Assembly (NCBI GenBank): GCA_921293015.1
Contig: OV121092.1
Span: 5,152,001-5,216,000 of the forward strand
Direction of reading: 5' to 3'
DNA length: 64,000 nucleotides
From: Phorcus lineatus
Taxonomy: Eukaryota > Mollusca > Gastropoda > Trochida > Trochidae
The notes beneath the pieces are model-generated. The model had not been told where the DNA came from and did no database searches. It saw only the letters and a program-made list of their open reading frames with translations. The position numbers and the translations under genes are program-made. This document shows positions 23,036-34,990 of the stretch, in pieces; within the stretch, counting starts at the first letter, position 1; every line of letters starts with the position of its first letter.

Positions 23036-24039
23036 AAATTATGTACATTTATAAAGATAGTTTGACCATAATAATTATCATGAAGAGAAATACTTTCCCC
23101 GCTTCTTTCACCTGATTTATCTGAGTAAAATGCCACATTCAGATCATGTAACCGCAATCCTAAAGCAAATTCACCCAAGATTGAAAAATTCTGTTGAACA
23201 TATAATAAATGTCCGTTTTAAACAAATGTCCTGTGTATATAATAAGATACCACTTGGTTTATGGAAATTTGGATTGAGTTTTCTTCAAAATTAAGTAAAT
23301 CATTTTACCTGAACGGAAGCACATCAACATATACATGTATCTGTGTAAAAATTGTATTATCACAACATGGCACGGTAAAAAAAACTATTATATTATTGTT
23401 ATTTCTATTATTACCAATGGATGTATTCTTTGAAAATTATTGCAATAATTGAAAAACTTTTGATTTATGTGATACGTGTATGACAAATCACAACTGTCTT
23501 GTTTATGACATTCATATGATTTGGATATTTACTACGCATTTATATAAGTAATTATTTGACCTATATGACCACCCACGACATTGTTAAAACTTCAATGGCA
23601 TCTATTTTCTACCACTGACTTGACATATTTTATTTGCTGCTCTAATTTGGTAAAAGCCGAAACTTTGGTACTAATGTTCTGACTAATGGGGTGTGGAAGC
23701 TCTTTACAACAACATTAGTCTGTGTATTTTTTTCAGTAACATATTTTAAGATCGGTAAGCCTTTAGGAAAGCTATGGTTAAACAAATTAGGCATGTGTAG
23801 GCGGGTTTCAAGCTTGACAAACACCATTCTCTCGTAGCGTTTTCGATGGGTTGGAAACTTTGATGCACTAATATATTCTCAAAACAAAAAACACTTCTTT
23901 TTGACACTCCATAATAAGTTTGTCGATGACAGTTAAATAAAGTTTATTTGTTCTCGATCTGACAACACACATCGTAAATGGACCATTAAATGAAGACTGG
24001 TGATGAAATATATTTTGTTATCGATTGATCTATCAACTA
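23036..24039. other. Intergenic DNA
   Basis: Nothing recognised. Confidence 0.45.
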
Positions 24040-24180
24040 CTAAAGAGACAGTAGCACATGCTTTTTGAAAGATTTATCTTTTCAAATTTTCCCAAATAAA
24101 CATTAGTTTATGCCAAATGTATTTTCTTCAGAGGGTTAAAACATCTCATTACTCAACCCGATCACCCGTAGTCGTGGAGG
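24040..24180 (-). repeat. Dispersed repeat family R3, copy 2
   Basis: Reverse-oriented copy of 9998-10135; read on the minus strand it has GGGTTGAGTAATGAGATG, CCCTCTGAAGAAAATACAT and ATCTTTCAAAAAGCATG. Confidence 0.65.
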
Positions 24181-24489
24181 ACATAATCAAGTATTCAGCA
24201 AAAACGTTTTGTGTGTACATCTTTCAATCATTTGAAGTAAACTAGATTTGCATATGTTAACCGACCATTATGCGTTCTCTTTAAGACTGCTTATCATGAT
24301 TAAAAAACATTTGCAATTGGAAACATTTATTTTGGTTTTCGTGAATGACATAAGTTATCTTTAAAACGTGCTCCTGATCCCTTAAAACGCATAGGTAAAG
24401 ATGTACTGCAAACTTTCCTCGTGTTCCTTGATGAATATTCTGTTGTCTTACTTCTCATAAAAATCCAGGCTATTTTCCCCATTTCATTG

Positions 24490-25340
24490 GTTATATTAAC
24501 TTTTTACAGTGAGGTGCCATCCTGAACTCAAATGAATGGAAAAGTTGCAGAAGCAACGAAGCAAACAGCAAAAAGGAAAATTTAATCAGCAGACAAGGCA
24601 AACATTTCCCAGTGTAGGTTCGAGGCAGCCCCACTCACAAGGAAACCAGTCTAAAGGGAGACAGAAAATAGATTTGTGCGATTTAAGCTTCAAGAAAAGC
24701 TGAACACAAGGCAGAAAGCAATTTCTGGATGCCGTCGGTCAAACTGGCCTAATATCATTGTATGTAATTGTATACATTGCTTAAATTCCTGTGCTAACGT
24801 CAACAGTGTCACAGGACAACCAACTATGAATATACATGTACCATTGTTTATCAAGGGATTGATGTGCTGGCAATGTCGTATGAGAAAAATGAACTTGAAA
24901 TCAGATATCATATGGTACAAGCAATAAAGATCCAATCGCAGTTAAACAATGTAATTATTGTTAATATTATTATCAAGCCTGCAAGGTTGGACTAGTTCAA
25001 TCAGATCATTTGAGGTAAGATACAGGTGATGAGTAAAGCAGTGGACCGTGAACTATTTTGTTATAAGCTGTAGAAGTTTTGGCAGGATACCCACTCACAT
25101 TGGCCTAAAAAAGCTGATGACGTCACACTGTCATGACGTTATAAACTTCATGATGTCACAAGGCTTAAAAATCACTGAAAAATCAAGGGCAGTTAAATGG
25201 ATTTTTGTACATTCGCCTGAAAATCATGCCACTGATGGAGGAGAAACCATGAATATTGTTATGTATCATATGATAAAAATGTTCAATCATTTGGCTATAT
25301 GGACATGTTGGATTAACTTGGATTTACTTGGATTGTAGGC
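24490..25340 (+). other. Coding-like but broken region, possibly decayed element
   Basis: Moderately GC-richer sequence. It has a purine-rich stretch (24530-24720) and two + strand frames of 83 and 96 codons (24676-24927 and 25048-25338), the first Cys-rich (CNCIHC; CWQC). The frames are offset and show no recognisable domain. I cannot tell a decayed transposon from chance. A cluster of three CRE-like sites lies at 25118-25160. Confidence 0.25.
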
Positions 25341-26668
25341 CGTGACAAGTTAATCACATTTTAATTTTATGTATACATATAGAGCTATCTTCAAAGCCTT
25401 TCATCAATCGTATTGAATTCCTCATGATAAATGTTTGTCCCCTTTCGACTTTCTACATGATCTAAAGCACGACCAATATACAGCTGCATCCAAAAAGTAT
25501 GTTCATCTACAGGTATATGTTAGTGCAAAAATAATTTGATTTGGATATTATTTGCACGTCAATTGAATATCTTTATTTAAAATTACAATAGATGTTCACG
25601 TGAATTAATCATTCTGCAATGTATTACTGGGCTGTCGGGTGAAATGTACAATTTTCCGAACTTTGACATGGAGAATAGAGATACATGTGAGGTCAAATTT
25701 TTAAAACTAGAAACTAGAACAATTCTTGTTGAATAAATGAAACAAATTACATCATATGTTTAAATGTGATAGAGACGAATAACATGACGTTGTTGATAAC
25801 CTTTTAGAGAAATTAGATTAAAAAATAAAAGCTAGAGTTTTCGAAAATTGATCACTGTTCGCGTCATCATATGTCCAAAGCTGTTACGGTAAATTGTAAA
25901 AAAGTAAGATTATTTTTTTGAGCATTTCATCGTCTTTCCTAACCTTATATTGTATAATACAATGTATATGCTCTAAAAAACCAAGTGAGTGAAAAAATTT
26001 CATTATTCAGCTGAACATGTTGATAGTTGAAAACAAAACTAGACATTGTTAATACGATACAACTGTTAAAATATTTTTTGAAATGAAGTCTCAAAACACC
26101 AACCATCGTTTTATAATCTAAATAGGTCTACTAACAAATTGATCTCAACGCAAATGTTTTGATAAAGGGACATTCGCTTTTACTATATTTATAATGTCAG
26201 ACGATATTTCGATTGTAAATCACATTACTAAAATTTCTTACTATTTATCTAACAGCCCAGTTATAGAAGTTATTTCATCTCTTCCTTTGATAAAAGAACC
26301 AGTTCCAGTTGTTTAGTTTGGTAATTACCCTTTAGGATGTTGACATAATCACCGAAGAATATCGACAGCTTTATACCTAATTTATTACTTTTTATGACTT
26401 TCAAGTATGTGTGATGAAGATTTAATGTTGACCACATTCTTCTCATTTGCTGAACATACAGAACCGAACAAAATGTACCCAAAAAAATAATATGAATAGT
26501 AATCTTTGAATTTCAGAATGTGACTAGGACGGCTTCTGAAAATCAAAGCAAAGATGGTAGAATTAGTTTCATTTCCTGCAATGATTTTTTACATAATTTG
26601 TAAAAACATTTTGTAGGGGTACTACTTCGAATAGTTAGATGTCCTATATATCAATCATATGAACTTTA
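25341..26668. other. Intergenic DNA
   Basis: Nothing recognised. Confidence 0.45.
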
Positions 26669-27285
26669 TTATGCCCCAGTCACACTTACGTTTATGAACG
26701 TAGTGATGCAGAACGTACTTTAACGCAGTTAACTGTACTTAAGCCTAGTTATCCGTAGTTATACTTAGTTATCCGTGCTCAAAACGTAGACATAGACGTG
26801 AGGCAAACGTAGTTTGTGATTTAACTTTTGGACATGTTCAAAGTTTAGCATTTCCGAACTACGTTTCCAGAAACGTAGTTCAATGTAGTTGGACGTAGTT
26901 AATTGAAAATGTGAACTTAGTTCATCGTAGTTGAACCTAGTTAAGAACGTTCTTTAACGTAGTACAACTTTTCCACGATTTACTACACTTTACTAGGTAT
27001 CCGAGTACGTTTTCGTACGTTTAAGTACATTCTAGAACGTTGTACTACGTCTGACTACGTTAAACTACAATAAACTACACTAGTTTCATCTGAGTTGAAG
27101 AACGTTTTAGTACACAAAACTAGGTATTAGTACGGTTAACTACGATATCAAATACGTGTAGCTACGTTTTGGTACGTTTCGTATTTAGACTTTGACGTTT
27201 AAGTACGTTTCCCTACATCTAACTACACTTAAGTAAGTATAACTACGTTGAACTACGATAAACTACGCCTAACTAGGTAGAGTTA

Positions 27286-27291
27286 TTTATT
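27286..27291 (-). terminator. Poly(A) signal of the mini-gene
   Basis: AATAAA on the minus strand, 58 bases past the stop codon of the 52-codon frame, just where the repetitive arm begins. Confidence 0.5.
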
Positions 27292-27348
27292 TGTACCTTG
27301 TGTCACAAGTAATGGAAACACCTGGTATGCATTTTAACACTGTTCATT

Positions 27349-27507
27349 TCACAACTGAGAGAGGATGAGTGGAATATTGTCCTCTGTCACATCTGATGTT
27401 CCTTTGTCAGGATTGACAGAAATGACCGTCGTTTCAGGAATATCTCTTGCGGCTTGATTTAAATCAGAAGGTGGGGGGCGACTTTTTCTGCCTCTCGTTT
27501 TACCCAT
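27349..27507 (-). CDS. 52-residue basic-start protein inside the Harbinger-like element
   Basis: A 52-codon frame in the only non-repetitive part of the element. Its N-terminus is basic with an AT-hook-like core (KTRGRKSRPPPS, residues 3-14); the rest is acidic and polar and ends IPLILSQL. A TATATAAA box lies about 73-80 bp upstream of the ATG and AATAAA 58 bp after the stop, so the signals bracket the frame as in a minimal transcription unit. An AT-hook would suggest minor-groove binding to AT-rich DNA, perhaps of the element itself; this is inference. It may be the first exon of a longer lost gene, since Harbingers normally encode two larger proteins. I do not recognise a family. Confidence 0.5.
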   Translation of the reverse strand: MGKTRGRKSRPPPSDLNQAARDIPETTVISVNPDKGTSDVTEDNIPLILSQL

Positions 27508-27579
27508 AGTTGATAAAATTAACTAACACTCTGTTGGCTTGACAATTAAGAGAAAGAATGAAATACATAAACATGTGTC

Positions 27580-27587
27580 TTTATATA
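27580..27587 (-). promoter_or_regulatory. TATA box of the mini-gene
   Basis: TATATAAA in minus-strand context GGGTATATAAAGACACATG. A start about 30 bp downstream would leave a 5' leader of roughly 45 bases. Confidence 0.5.
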
Positions 27588-27954
27588 CCCTACCACTGAA
27601 GTGCCGTGATTTACCCTACTTTAACGTACTTTGACGTACCTAAATGTGTTTCAACGTAGTTCAACCTTCTTAGTTGTACTAACAAACGTTCTTAAATGTA
27701 GATCAACGTGGTTAAACGTAGCCGAACGTAGCTAGTAAGTTGTTCAATGAACGTAGTTATCCGTTGTTAAACCTAGTAAAACGTACTTATATGTACTTAA
27801 TCGTACTTACACGTAGTGAATGAACTTATAATGAAACGTTGTTTTACGTAGTTACTAAAAATGCACTCATTTTCGGCACGTTAGCGGTTTTGTGGCTACG
27901 TTCAATGAACTACGTTTAACTAGGTAAATGAACGTAAGTGTGACTCCCCCATTA

Positions 27955-28439
27955 CATTTGGCTAACCTTTGTCAGATGGAAATAGATTTAAATATAAATA
28001 CATATGAACTTTATGTACAATAACTGTACTTATGAATTTCCTTTTAAATTTTCAGCTTCATGAATGTCATTTCTTTTATAAAGGATTTACTCTGCGTAGA
28101 AATGTTTTTCTCGATGGATATTATGTAAGGGTAAATTTATGATATCACGAATAGCGCCTGCACCTGTACGCATTGTTTCCGCTGTCATCCTTTATGTGTT
28201 ACAGCAAGGTAATAGAGTTCTTTGATAACTTCGATTATTTCCCAAATGATTAATCATAGAGGGAGACATATTTTCAATATGAACACAAGTGCACATATCC
28301 CTTTTGCCTAGCATCGATTATGTCACCGCCACTTTCCTCCTGTGATGTCGTAAATCATTTTTCGCCGCAATTGAAATAGGCTATTCCTAAATATGACCAT
28401 GCGATTTAAGTGGCATAGAATCGGTAATTACACTCGAAA
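27955..28439. other. Intergenic DNA
   Basis: Nothing recognised. Confidence 0.4.
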
Positions 28440-28454
28440 TAGCGTCAAATGACT

Positions 28455-28550
28455 TTTACGAAACTCGTACGAAATTGTATATACATTGTAAGACTTGCTA
28501 TCGCTCGTGCCATAAAAACATTCTCACTCGTTTTGTAACGTCCTATTATA
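28455..28550. repeat. Imperfect palindrome P1 with same-strand CTCG sites
   Basis: The arms TTTTACGAAACTCGTACG and CTCACTCGTTTTGTAACG are inverted copies except that ACTCG reads the same way on both. The centre contains ATCGCTCGTGCC. Confidence 0.55.
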
Positions 28551-29152
28551 CACCTCTCCGATCAATATCTATATTTTAAGGGTAACGCCATTTTTACAAT
28601 GGTAATGGTTCAGTATAAATTTAAAGTTTATCATTTGAAAAAAACCCACTTCATCATAAACTCTTTAATACCATCATTAGATCGATAGCATATTCGACGT
28701 GTGTTCATAAACAGATTTTCATAGGCGTTCTTTGTCAATAAGTTTACTTATTTAAAGGGGTTTCTGCAAAATAGAGGAGCATTCAAGAAAATATTGTCAT
28801 AGAGAAAGCATGCCCTTACAGATGTTTAATGTTTGTTTACATACAAAAGAGTTGATCTGGTTGATCTGAAAGTTTCTGCTTTTCAAAATGCGATACAGTT
28901 ACGTATACATAGATAACATATATTAAATATCCAATACATATATTTTTTAATCGACTGGAATGGCTTGGAATAAAACAGACGAAAGAGTTTTTGATACTAA
29001 ATTATACAAAACTTTCATAAAAAAGTATTAAACAGAATTACAATAATTATGCTGTTTTTACTTGCTCAAATAATTTTGGTAATTACCGATTTGCTGCAGA
29101 TGAAACTTATGCTCCTGCGAGTTGTAGGATGGTGATGGTTAAGAAGTAATGT

Positions 29153-29220
29153 AGGATGTAGTTCAGTTGGTAGAATGTCCGCTAGTAAAGCATGGATCAG
29201 GATTTCGAATATCGGCCCTA
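29153..29220 (+). repeat. tRNA-derived SINE-like unit 1
   Basis: An A-box-like GTAGTTCAGTTGGTAGAATG and a degenerate B-box GATTTCGAATATC have tRNA-like spacing. The stems do not fold into a clean cloverleaf, so this is a tRNA-derived repeat and not a working tRNA. A related unit follows at 29243. Confidence 0.7.
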
Positions 29221-29242
29221 TCAAACCGAAAGACGTAATCAG

Positions 29243-29312
29243 AGTGTAACTCAGATGGCAGAGCGTCCGTCGTCACCCATGAGGACGGGGTTCGAATCCG
29301 GGCCACGGCGCA
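29243..29312 (+). repeat. tRNA-derived SINE-like unit 2
   Basis: A-box-like TAACTCAGATGGCAGAGCG and a perfect B-box GGTTCGAATCC. The anticodon arm has a CGTCC/GGACG stem but a loop of about 14 bases and the T stem pairs poorly, so it is not a functional tRNA. It lies in direct orientation to unit 1. The sequence to about 29425 may be the SINE tail. Confidence 0.75.
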
Positions 29313-29425
29313 CCAAAATACGTTTATATGATGGGAGATATTACTCCCTTCTTGATGCTTAGCAATATTAGGATAGGACATTGCATGAAATGGTGCTGGA
29401 TTGTGGCTGCCGATGATATAAACTG

Positions 29426-32400
29426 TACTTTCGACCATATTGAAAAAGGACAATAAAAATTACTGTTTTGGTAACCATTGTGTCTGCGGTACTGCCATTG
29501 GGAAGTCCAAATTAAACATTATATTGACACGTTATATGTGCAGTTGTAGTACACTAGATTTCCTCGCCATTAAACACAGCAGTTTCGTTCACTGGATTGG
29601 AATAAAAGGTTCAAAATCTCCAAGGCTGCTTCCAAAAGTTGGATTATATCCTTTTGCCTTTACACCTTGACATTTACGGGTTTCCAACGTATTGCAAATA
29701 CATGCACAACCTCTGAAAATCAAATGTTTACACATGATGGGCTTATTATGTGTAAAAAAGGAGATTTTTTATGGTTAAGAATATTTACACAATTAATTGA
29801 AAATTGTGAAACGTCACACATAGAGGACTATATGAAAGAGAAAATAAAAAAATAGAAAAGGAGCATTTATCTATAATGAAATGAATATTAAGATAGCCAT
29901 TGGCTAATTTTCAGGAAAATGACGTTATTGAAGAATGCAATGGACGTGCTTCACAGGAAGTTTGAGGGCGTTTGTTGAATGGAGATGAGGAATATAAAAC
30001 CTCAGACTAATAAGCAGACTATTTGAGACCTTTCTGTTGTTCATTAACAGACCTCGGTAGGAAATATATATAGCTAAACCATTTATGTTGAGCAGTTATC
30101 AGTTTTCTGTTTTTTTGCATATATTGCTTGTTTTCGTCCTACAGGGATCGATTCATACAGGAAGATTTAGCTAGCGAATACAGTAACAAGAAAAGCTACG
30201 CCTGACAAATAATATTGAATTTGATAAGAAATATAAGATTCCATAATTTACCCAAAATCATTTGTTATTGTTTTTTAATGAAATGTTACAATCCTTTACT
30301 TTGCTGCTTAGTGATGTAAAACAGTTATGATGTCATTACGGTTATGTCGTCACGTCATCGTTAATATTGTAGATAATAATACAAAATCACTGGCAACTCA
30401 TGTAGTTAATAATCTCTAGGTTTTTGTGAGTCATGTATAAGCTAAATTTTCATTCATTGTATCAATCGTATCGTTTTTAAATAACGGCTTTTTTCAAGAT
30501 TCCCGGAAACGCATATATAAATGTACAGGAGAGTAATTCGTTCTATCAGTTTGTCACCTTGATACATACAATTAAGATGTAGTTTTGTGGTTTATAATGT
30601 CAATGAGTTGTAATCTAAATAAATAGTTCATTCAAAATAGTTTATGCCTTTATAATCATAAGACATGCTAATAATGATATTGATTAAAATTTATTCATGA
30701 CTGGTTGCAAAATGTGAAGTTTCTATGGCAACGACTTTACAAATGCATTTTCATGCCTAAAAAGCGATGCAGGGATTCTCTTGTTACTCATTTCCGAATT
30801 TTACTATATGAATTTGTAGCAAATATATATGAGCTTATCATATCTCTTTTTCAAAAAGTGTTAAGCCCCAAAAAATTTGACGTTTCCAGTATCATATGCG
30901 TTATCCGCGTATACAAATTAACCGGTGATATTTGTGACCCAAAGATCATAATGTTTTAAAATTGGATTGTTTTTGCTCAAAGGTTAAATAACTGTATTAA
31001 AAGATTAAACCGAGTGAAACTGAAGAGCCTTCTTTTAACACTTCAGACCAAGAAGACTATGATTTAGTCGAAGAAACATTTGTAACGTTGAAGTTATGCA
31101 AAAGTTTTTTTAAGTCGTTATACTTTGTCTTGAAGATTCATGCACAGCTAAACCTCATAAAGGCTACAATTTTATAGACAGTCACGGAGCAGACAACAAA
31201 CCAAACTGAGCCCAAAGTTTTCAATGCACAATACTATTCAGTTGTCACGTTCATCTTGAAGTATCGCTATTTCTTACAGTTGGTTTTTAAAATTGTGTGC
31301 CTGGTGTATCAAATAAGAAACAAAATTTTCCTGTATCCGAAAGCATGTCTTTCGCTTGGGTAAATGGTATAACGTGGAGCATACATGTATATACATTGTA
31401 ATACGTATCCTAAGTTTTGAAGCTACATCATCAGGCGTCAGCTTATGATTCATTCCCGGTGGTGTCATTCTGAAAGATGGTGACAGTTGGAGTTATGGCG
31501 TGCTATCAGGACTGAAGTGTAGGGAAGAGTATAAATTTGCCTTGTAATGTGTATTCTATATATTCGAAACTCTAAATCTGGTTGTGATATATTTGAAAAC
31601 TGGTCACTGGCTCTAATTTCCAAAATCTATCGACCAAGGATTCTATAAAGCAGGTTTCAATGGCTCTCTTTCCGAAGAACATGTCGAAAGGTTTTTAAGG
31701 CTCTATGGCCAGTGTTACAGGCAAAAAAATCGCGAAAAAAAAATTCGACCCAAAAAAAAACCGAATTAAATATCATAAGCCAGAAGTTTTTGTTATGTAA
31801 AAATCACACATCGAGAAGCTTAGCAATCGTCTTAAAACAAACATACAGAATGTATACAATACATCTTTCGTAACACTATCTTACATTACACACTGTTCAA
31901 AGCCGATATAACATCATTCTCAAGGTGCCCATTCTTGGTGCTTCGTAGACGGAGAAACCTGTTTTATAAAGTCTCTGACCAGGATCATTCCATAACATTC
32001 TTAACAATCTTAACTCTCTCAAACTCTTAGATTTCTATTTCGAATCGGGTATCCATCCAACTCACTGCGTCTGTTTTAGCTTAAAGTAATTAATGATGGC
32101 TCTCTAACCTTGGATTAAGTGACCACCCGTCAGCTGTGGTCAATCTACTTATAACATTAAAACCACTAATCCATTAATAAATGGTGGTCATTCTGATGAT
32201 TCTAAACTAATCATACGCAAACCATATGGTAAATGACTTTATCTCTTAATATAATTGATTTTGTCCAAACTAATACCAGGGAGGATTACCACCAGCTTAA
32301 ATATTTACAGTTAATACACCTTGAAAGCATATCATCACCTTGGTGGTAAACATTAACCAGATACTTCATTCACTGACACAGTCTGCGTCGGCAATTAAGT

Positions 32401-33459
32401 CCGGGGATAATTTTCACCTCGTTGAAACTCCTCAGAAACATTCATTATCATATTATAATTACAGCTCGCTTAAAAATCCTTTCATTATTAATCGACATTG
32501 TAAGACTACTGACAGAAACCGCACAAACAATTCAAGTAGAAACCTCGCATAATAACATATTTATTAATTATGAAATGCTCATATCTTATCTCAAAATATT
32601 CTCACAAATACCGAATGTGACAATTCGTAATGTTACTCATCTGCATGCTGAGAACAAATATTGTTACTAACTTCAGAAGCATATGCCCGAGCCAATTCAT
32701 GCCTGACTATATCGTCAAAATAGTTTAATATAAAATTGATCTTCAACATGGAAACATGGAAACAAACAAACGTACTAAACTTCATTCAGTAGACCAAACC
32801 AAACCCACTTGTCAGAGGTGATTCTAAGGGGGATGGAGGGTTCTTAAACTTGCTTTCGAAACTTCCCCTCATCCCAACATCCCCTCTTTCTATGGGTGAC
32901 AACACTGTATGTTGGTAGCGTGTTGTATTAATATCAACCTCGGAGTCAAAGCTATTATGGTGTTCCGTGTTTAATTCACAGTTGTGTCTGGCAGATTTCA
33001 CTACTGATCGTTCATTTAATCATCTAAAGCAGATCGATACTTGATTCATTTTTGTATATATAATCGATTGCACCGATATTGATTAGGCATGTTTATGACA
33101 ATCCATACTGAGATTTGATAAAATTCTGAAATTAAATGTCTCGTGAAATCTTTTCAATCGATATTAAATTGTTTCAATGGCGTTACTTCTAACTTATGTA
33201 TCATAATCATATATATGTATGATAATTCCTCATTAGTTTAAAATCATACAACTATTAGGAAATAATAACTCCGAAGCATAACATAACATAAACTATTAAG
33301 GAGGAAATTAGGAACTACTATTATGTTATACATGCAGTCTAATTCAAATCCTCTCATTGATATTCCACACAATGTGAAATATGACAAAGTACAACGTACA
33401 TTCTAGAGCTTCATTCACCTGAACACATCCCACACATTAAATATTCACGCTATACAGGC
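29426..33459. other. Intergenic DNA upstream of the peptide gene
   Basis: About 4 kb with only short, unconvincing frames. Poly-A-rich patches occur at 31725-31770. No gene is called. Confidence 0.45.
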
Positions 33460-33600
33460 TCACGGCGCCGCATGCCCGAAGCGCTCCCGCTTCATACGTC
33501 AGTCTCAATGGTGCCTGGTCACGTGACTCGGAAGGGTTTAAATGGCCCTGCACGGGGTTTTTGGTTCAAGCCAAGTAGAACCGGAGAAGTAATTTGTACA
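33460..33600 (+). promoter_or_regulatory. Promoter and 5' leader of the secreted peptide gene
   Basis: A short CpG-containing island in AT-rich DNA. It holds TACGTCA (33495-33501), a half-matched CRE; the perfect palindrome GTCACGTGAC (33518-33527), an E-box of the type bound by USF/MITF/TFEB factors; and a TATA-like TTTAAAT (33537-33543). Transcription probably starts near 33565-33570, leaving a leader of about 80 bases before the ATG at 33648. CREs are common in neuropeptide promoters, which suits the product; their use here is inferred. Confidence 0.55.
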
Positions 33601-33647
33601 GTAACGCGGTAGTCAGAACTCCCGATTGCGCTTGATACCAGAGTAAA

Positions 33648-33708
33648 ATGATGACTCGATCAGTACGGACTTTGTTTGCAGCAGTGTTCACAATCTGTCT
33701 TATTATTG
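33648..33708 (+). CDS. Secreted cysteine-loop peptide precursor, exon 1 (signal peptide)
   Basis: Encodes two Met, basic residues (TRSVR) and a hydrophobic core (LFAAVFTICLII), a typical signal peptide, and ends in phase 1 at a consensus donor (G/GTAAGT). Joined to exon 2 the sequence continues GEVTSA, a good cleavage site after Ala. The first of two adjacent ATGs is taken as start; either gives a valid signal peptide. An intron just after the signal peptide is usual for neuropeptide and hormone genes. The promoter lies immediately upstream and the next exon 18.8 kb downstream. The weak point is that no transcript evidence is available. Confidence 0.75.
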
Positions 33709-34918
33709 GTAAGTAACATATCATTCCGGATTTTAGTATCTTTCATTTTTTAAGTCTAGATTCTCCTTTATTGTGAATGATACGACATTCAGGAGAAAGG
33801 GATTATATCTTTATCAGGTGGAAGTTGTGAGGTCACTTTTGCATTCTATACTTATATACTTATAACCTAAATCCAACTAAAAGTTTTGAAAAGTCTTGGA
33901 AAGCGTTAAACAATACATAGTGATTGTTATCGCGTTATCTATTTGGAAGAATTTTGATAATATTTGTCAGCTGCCTTTAATAAGACCCCTGTATCTCGTA
34001 TGTGTAAAAAGAATCCTTAAAATATCTAGGGTATACGTGGTATGATTACTAAAACAATTTTATCAACTATTTATGAGATGTTTAATGAAATAGCGCCAGT
34101 TGTTCATCCAATCAAGGGTCCGAGGACGTGATAAAATTCCAACCTAGTTCAGTTTTGATTTTCGTTTGAAATAAAAGACATGCATCTTGGGCGTCATTTC
34201 TGGCAGCATATTTAGACGGAGGAATTTATCGACTTTATGAGCATCTAAAGAGCGATATGTTATTCATGATAACAAGCAGAGCTAGACTTTTAACCAAAAT
34301 CACCCCTCCGAGAACGCAATGGCATAACAAGGCTATATCCACATACAAATAATTCAATTTTACAGTTAAATGCATTGTATTGTCTAGCTTCAGGGAATAA
34401 GATCATATTTTGAATTGCACCTTTCGAACCCTATGAATAAATGGCTCAGTCTGCTTTTGCAACATATATTTCAAATTCTATTTTTGTGAAATATTTTCTG
34501 ATTTTAAAGAATACGTATTTTAACTTATCATGAAAAGAGAACTTTTGATTTAATTTTTTTTTAAAATTCGCTCATCTTAAACAACTAGTTATGCTGTGTC
34601 AATTGTAAATTTAATATTTTTATAGATACACAAAATAAGACAAACAGAAAGTTGAGTGAGGTTGTAAAATGTGTACGTTATCAATCATGTTGAAGTTCAG
34701 TTGAATTTGAAGTTAATCCCTTTGTCCATGTAAGCACTGTACACGATCTGAAATTAAAGAATGCATTACCACTCTCCTCTCTCGTTGCCATTCAGTACTG
34801 GACACATTGAGGGATAGTTATCTCTAGTATGTATTCGCATAATCAAATGTCTAAAGACGAACTATTCAAAGTTTGACTTAGCTAACCTATAGTTGGTGAT
34901 CTACCTTGTTGAATGATT

Positions 34919-34990
34919 GTAACGAGTGAAAGGTATGGTATTTAACGAGCGAAAGCGAGTTAGATACCGATACCGTTCACGAGTTTCATA
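34919..34990. repeat. Palindrome P2 with same-strand CGAG sites
   Basis: Left arm 34919-34950 and right arm 34955-34990 around GAAA. The arms are inverted copies of GGTAT-rich sequence, but CGAGTG/CGAGTT and CGAGC/GCGAG read in the same direction on both arms. Confidence 0.75.

Larger units (their letters stand above)
26669..27954 (-). mobile_element. Harbinger-like element with ACGTA-repeat arms
   Basis: The body is about 26672-27951, flanked by TTA at 26669-26671 and 27952-27954. Both ends share AGTCACACTTACGTT reading inward, preceded by TGCCCC at the left and TGGGGG at the right. TTA duplications and a CACAC-containing terminus point to PIF/Harbinger. About 600 bp on the left and 350 bp on the right are dense degenerate repeats of ACGTA with short TT/AA spacers (AACGTAGTT, TAACTACG, TACGTTTAAGTACGT). 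They look alike in composition but are not exact inverted copies. The centre (about 27286-27587) is non-repetitive and carries a small gene on the minus strand. It lacks the transposase and Myb-like genes of autonomous Harbingers. Confidence 0.8.

Noticed and set aside
24690..24935. 81-codon minus-strand frame
   Set aside because: Opposite-strand shadow of the 24676-24927 frame; neither has a recognisable domain.
29243..29312. Working tRNA gene
   Set aside because: The B-box is perfect, but the anticodon loop is far too long and the T stem does not pair.
29163..29453. 96-codon minus-strand frame across the tRNA-like units
   Set aside because: Antisense of SINE-like sequence with no protein family resemblance.
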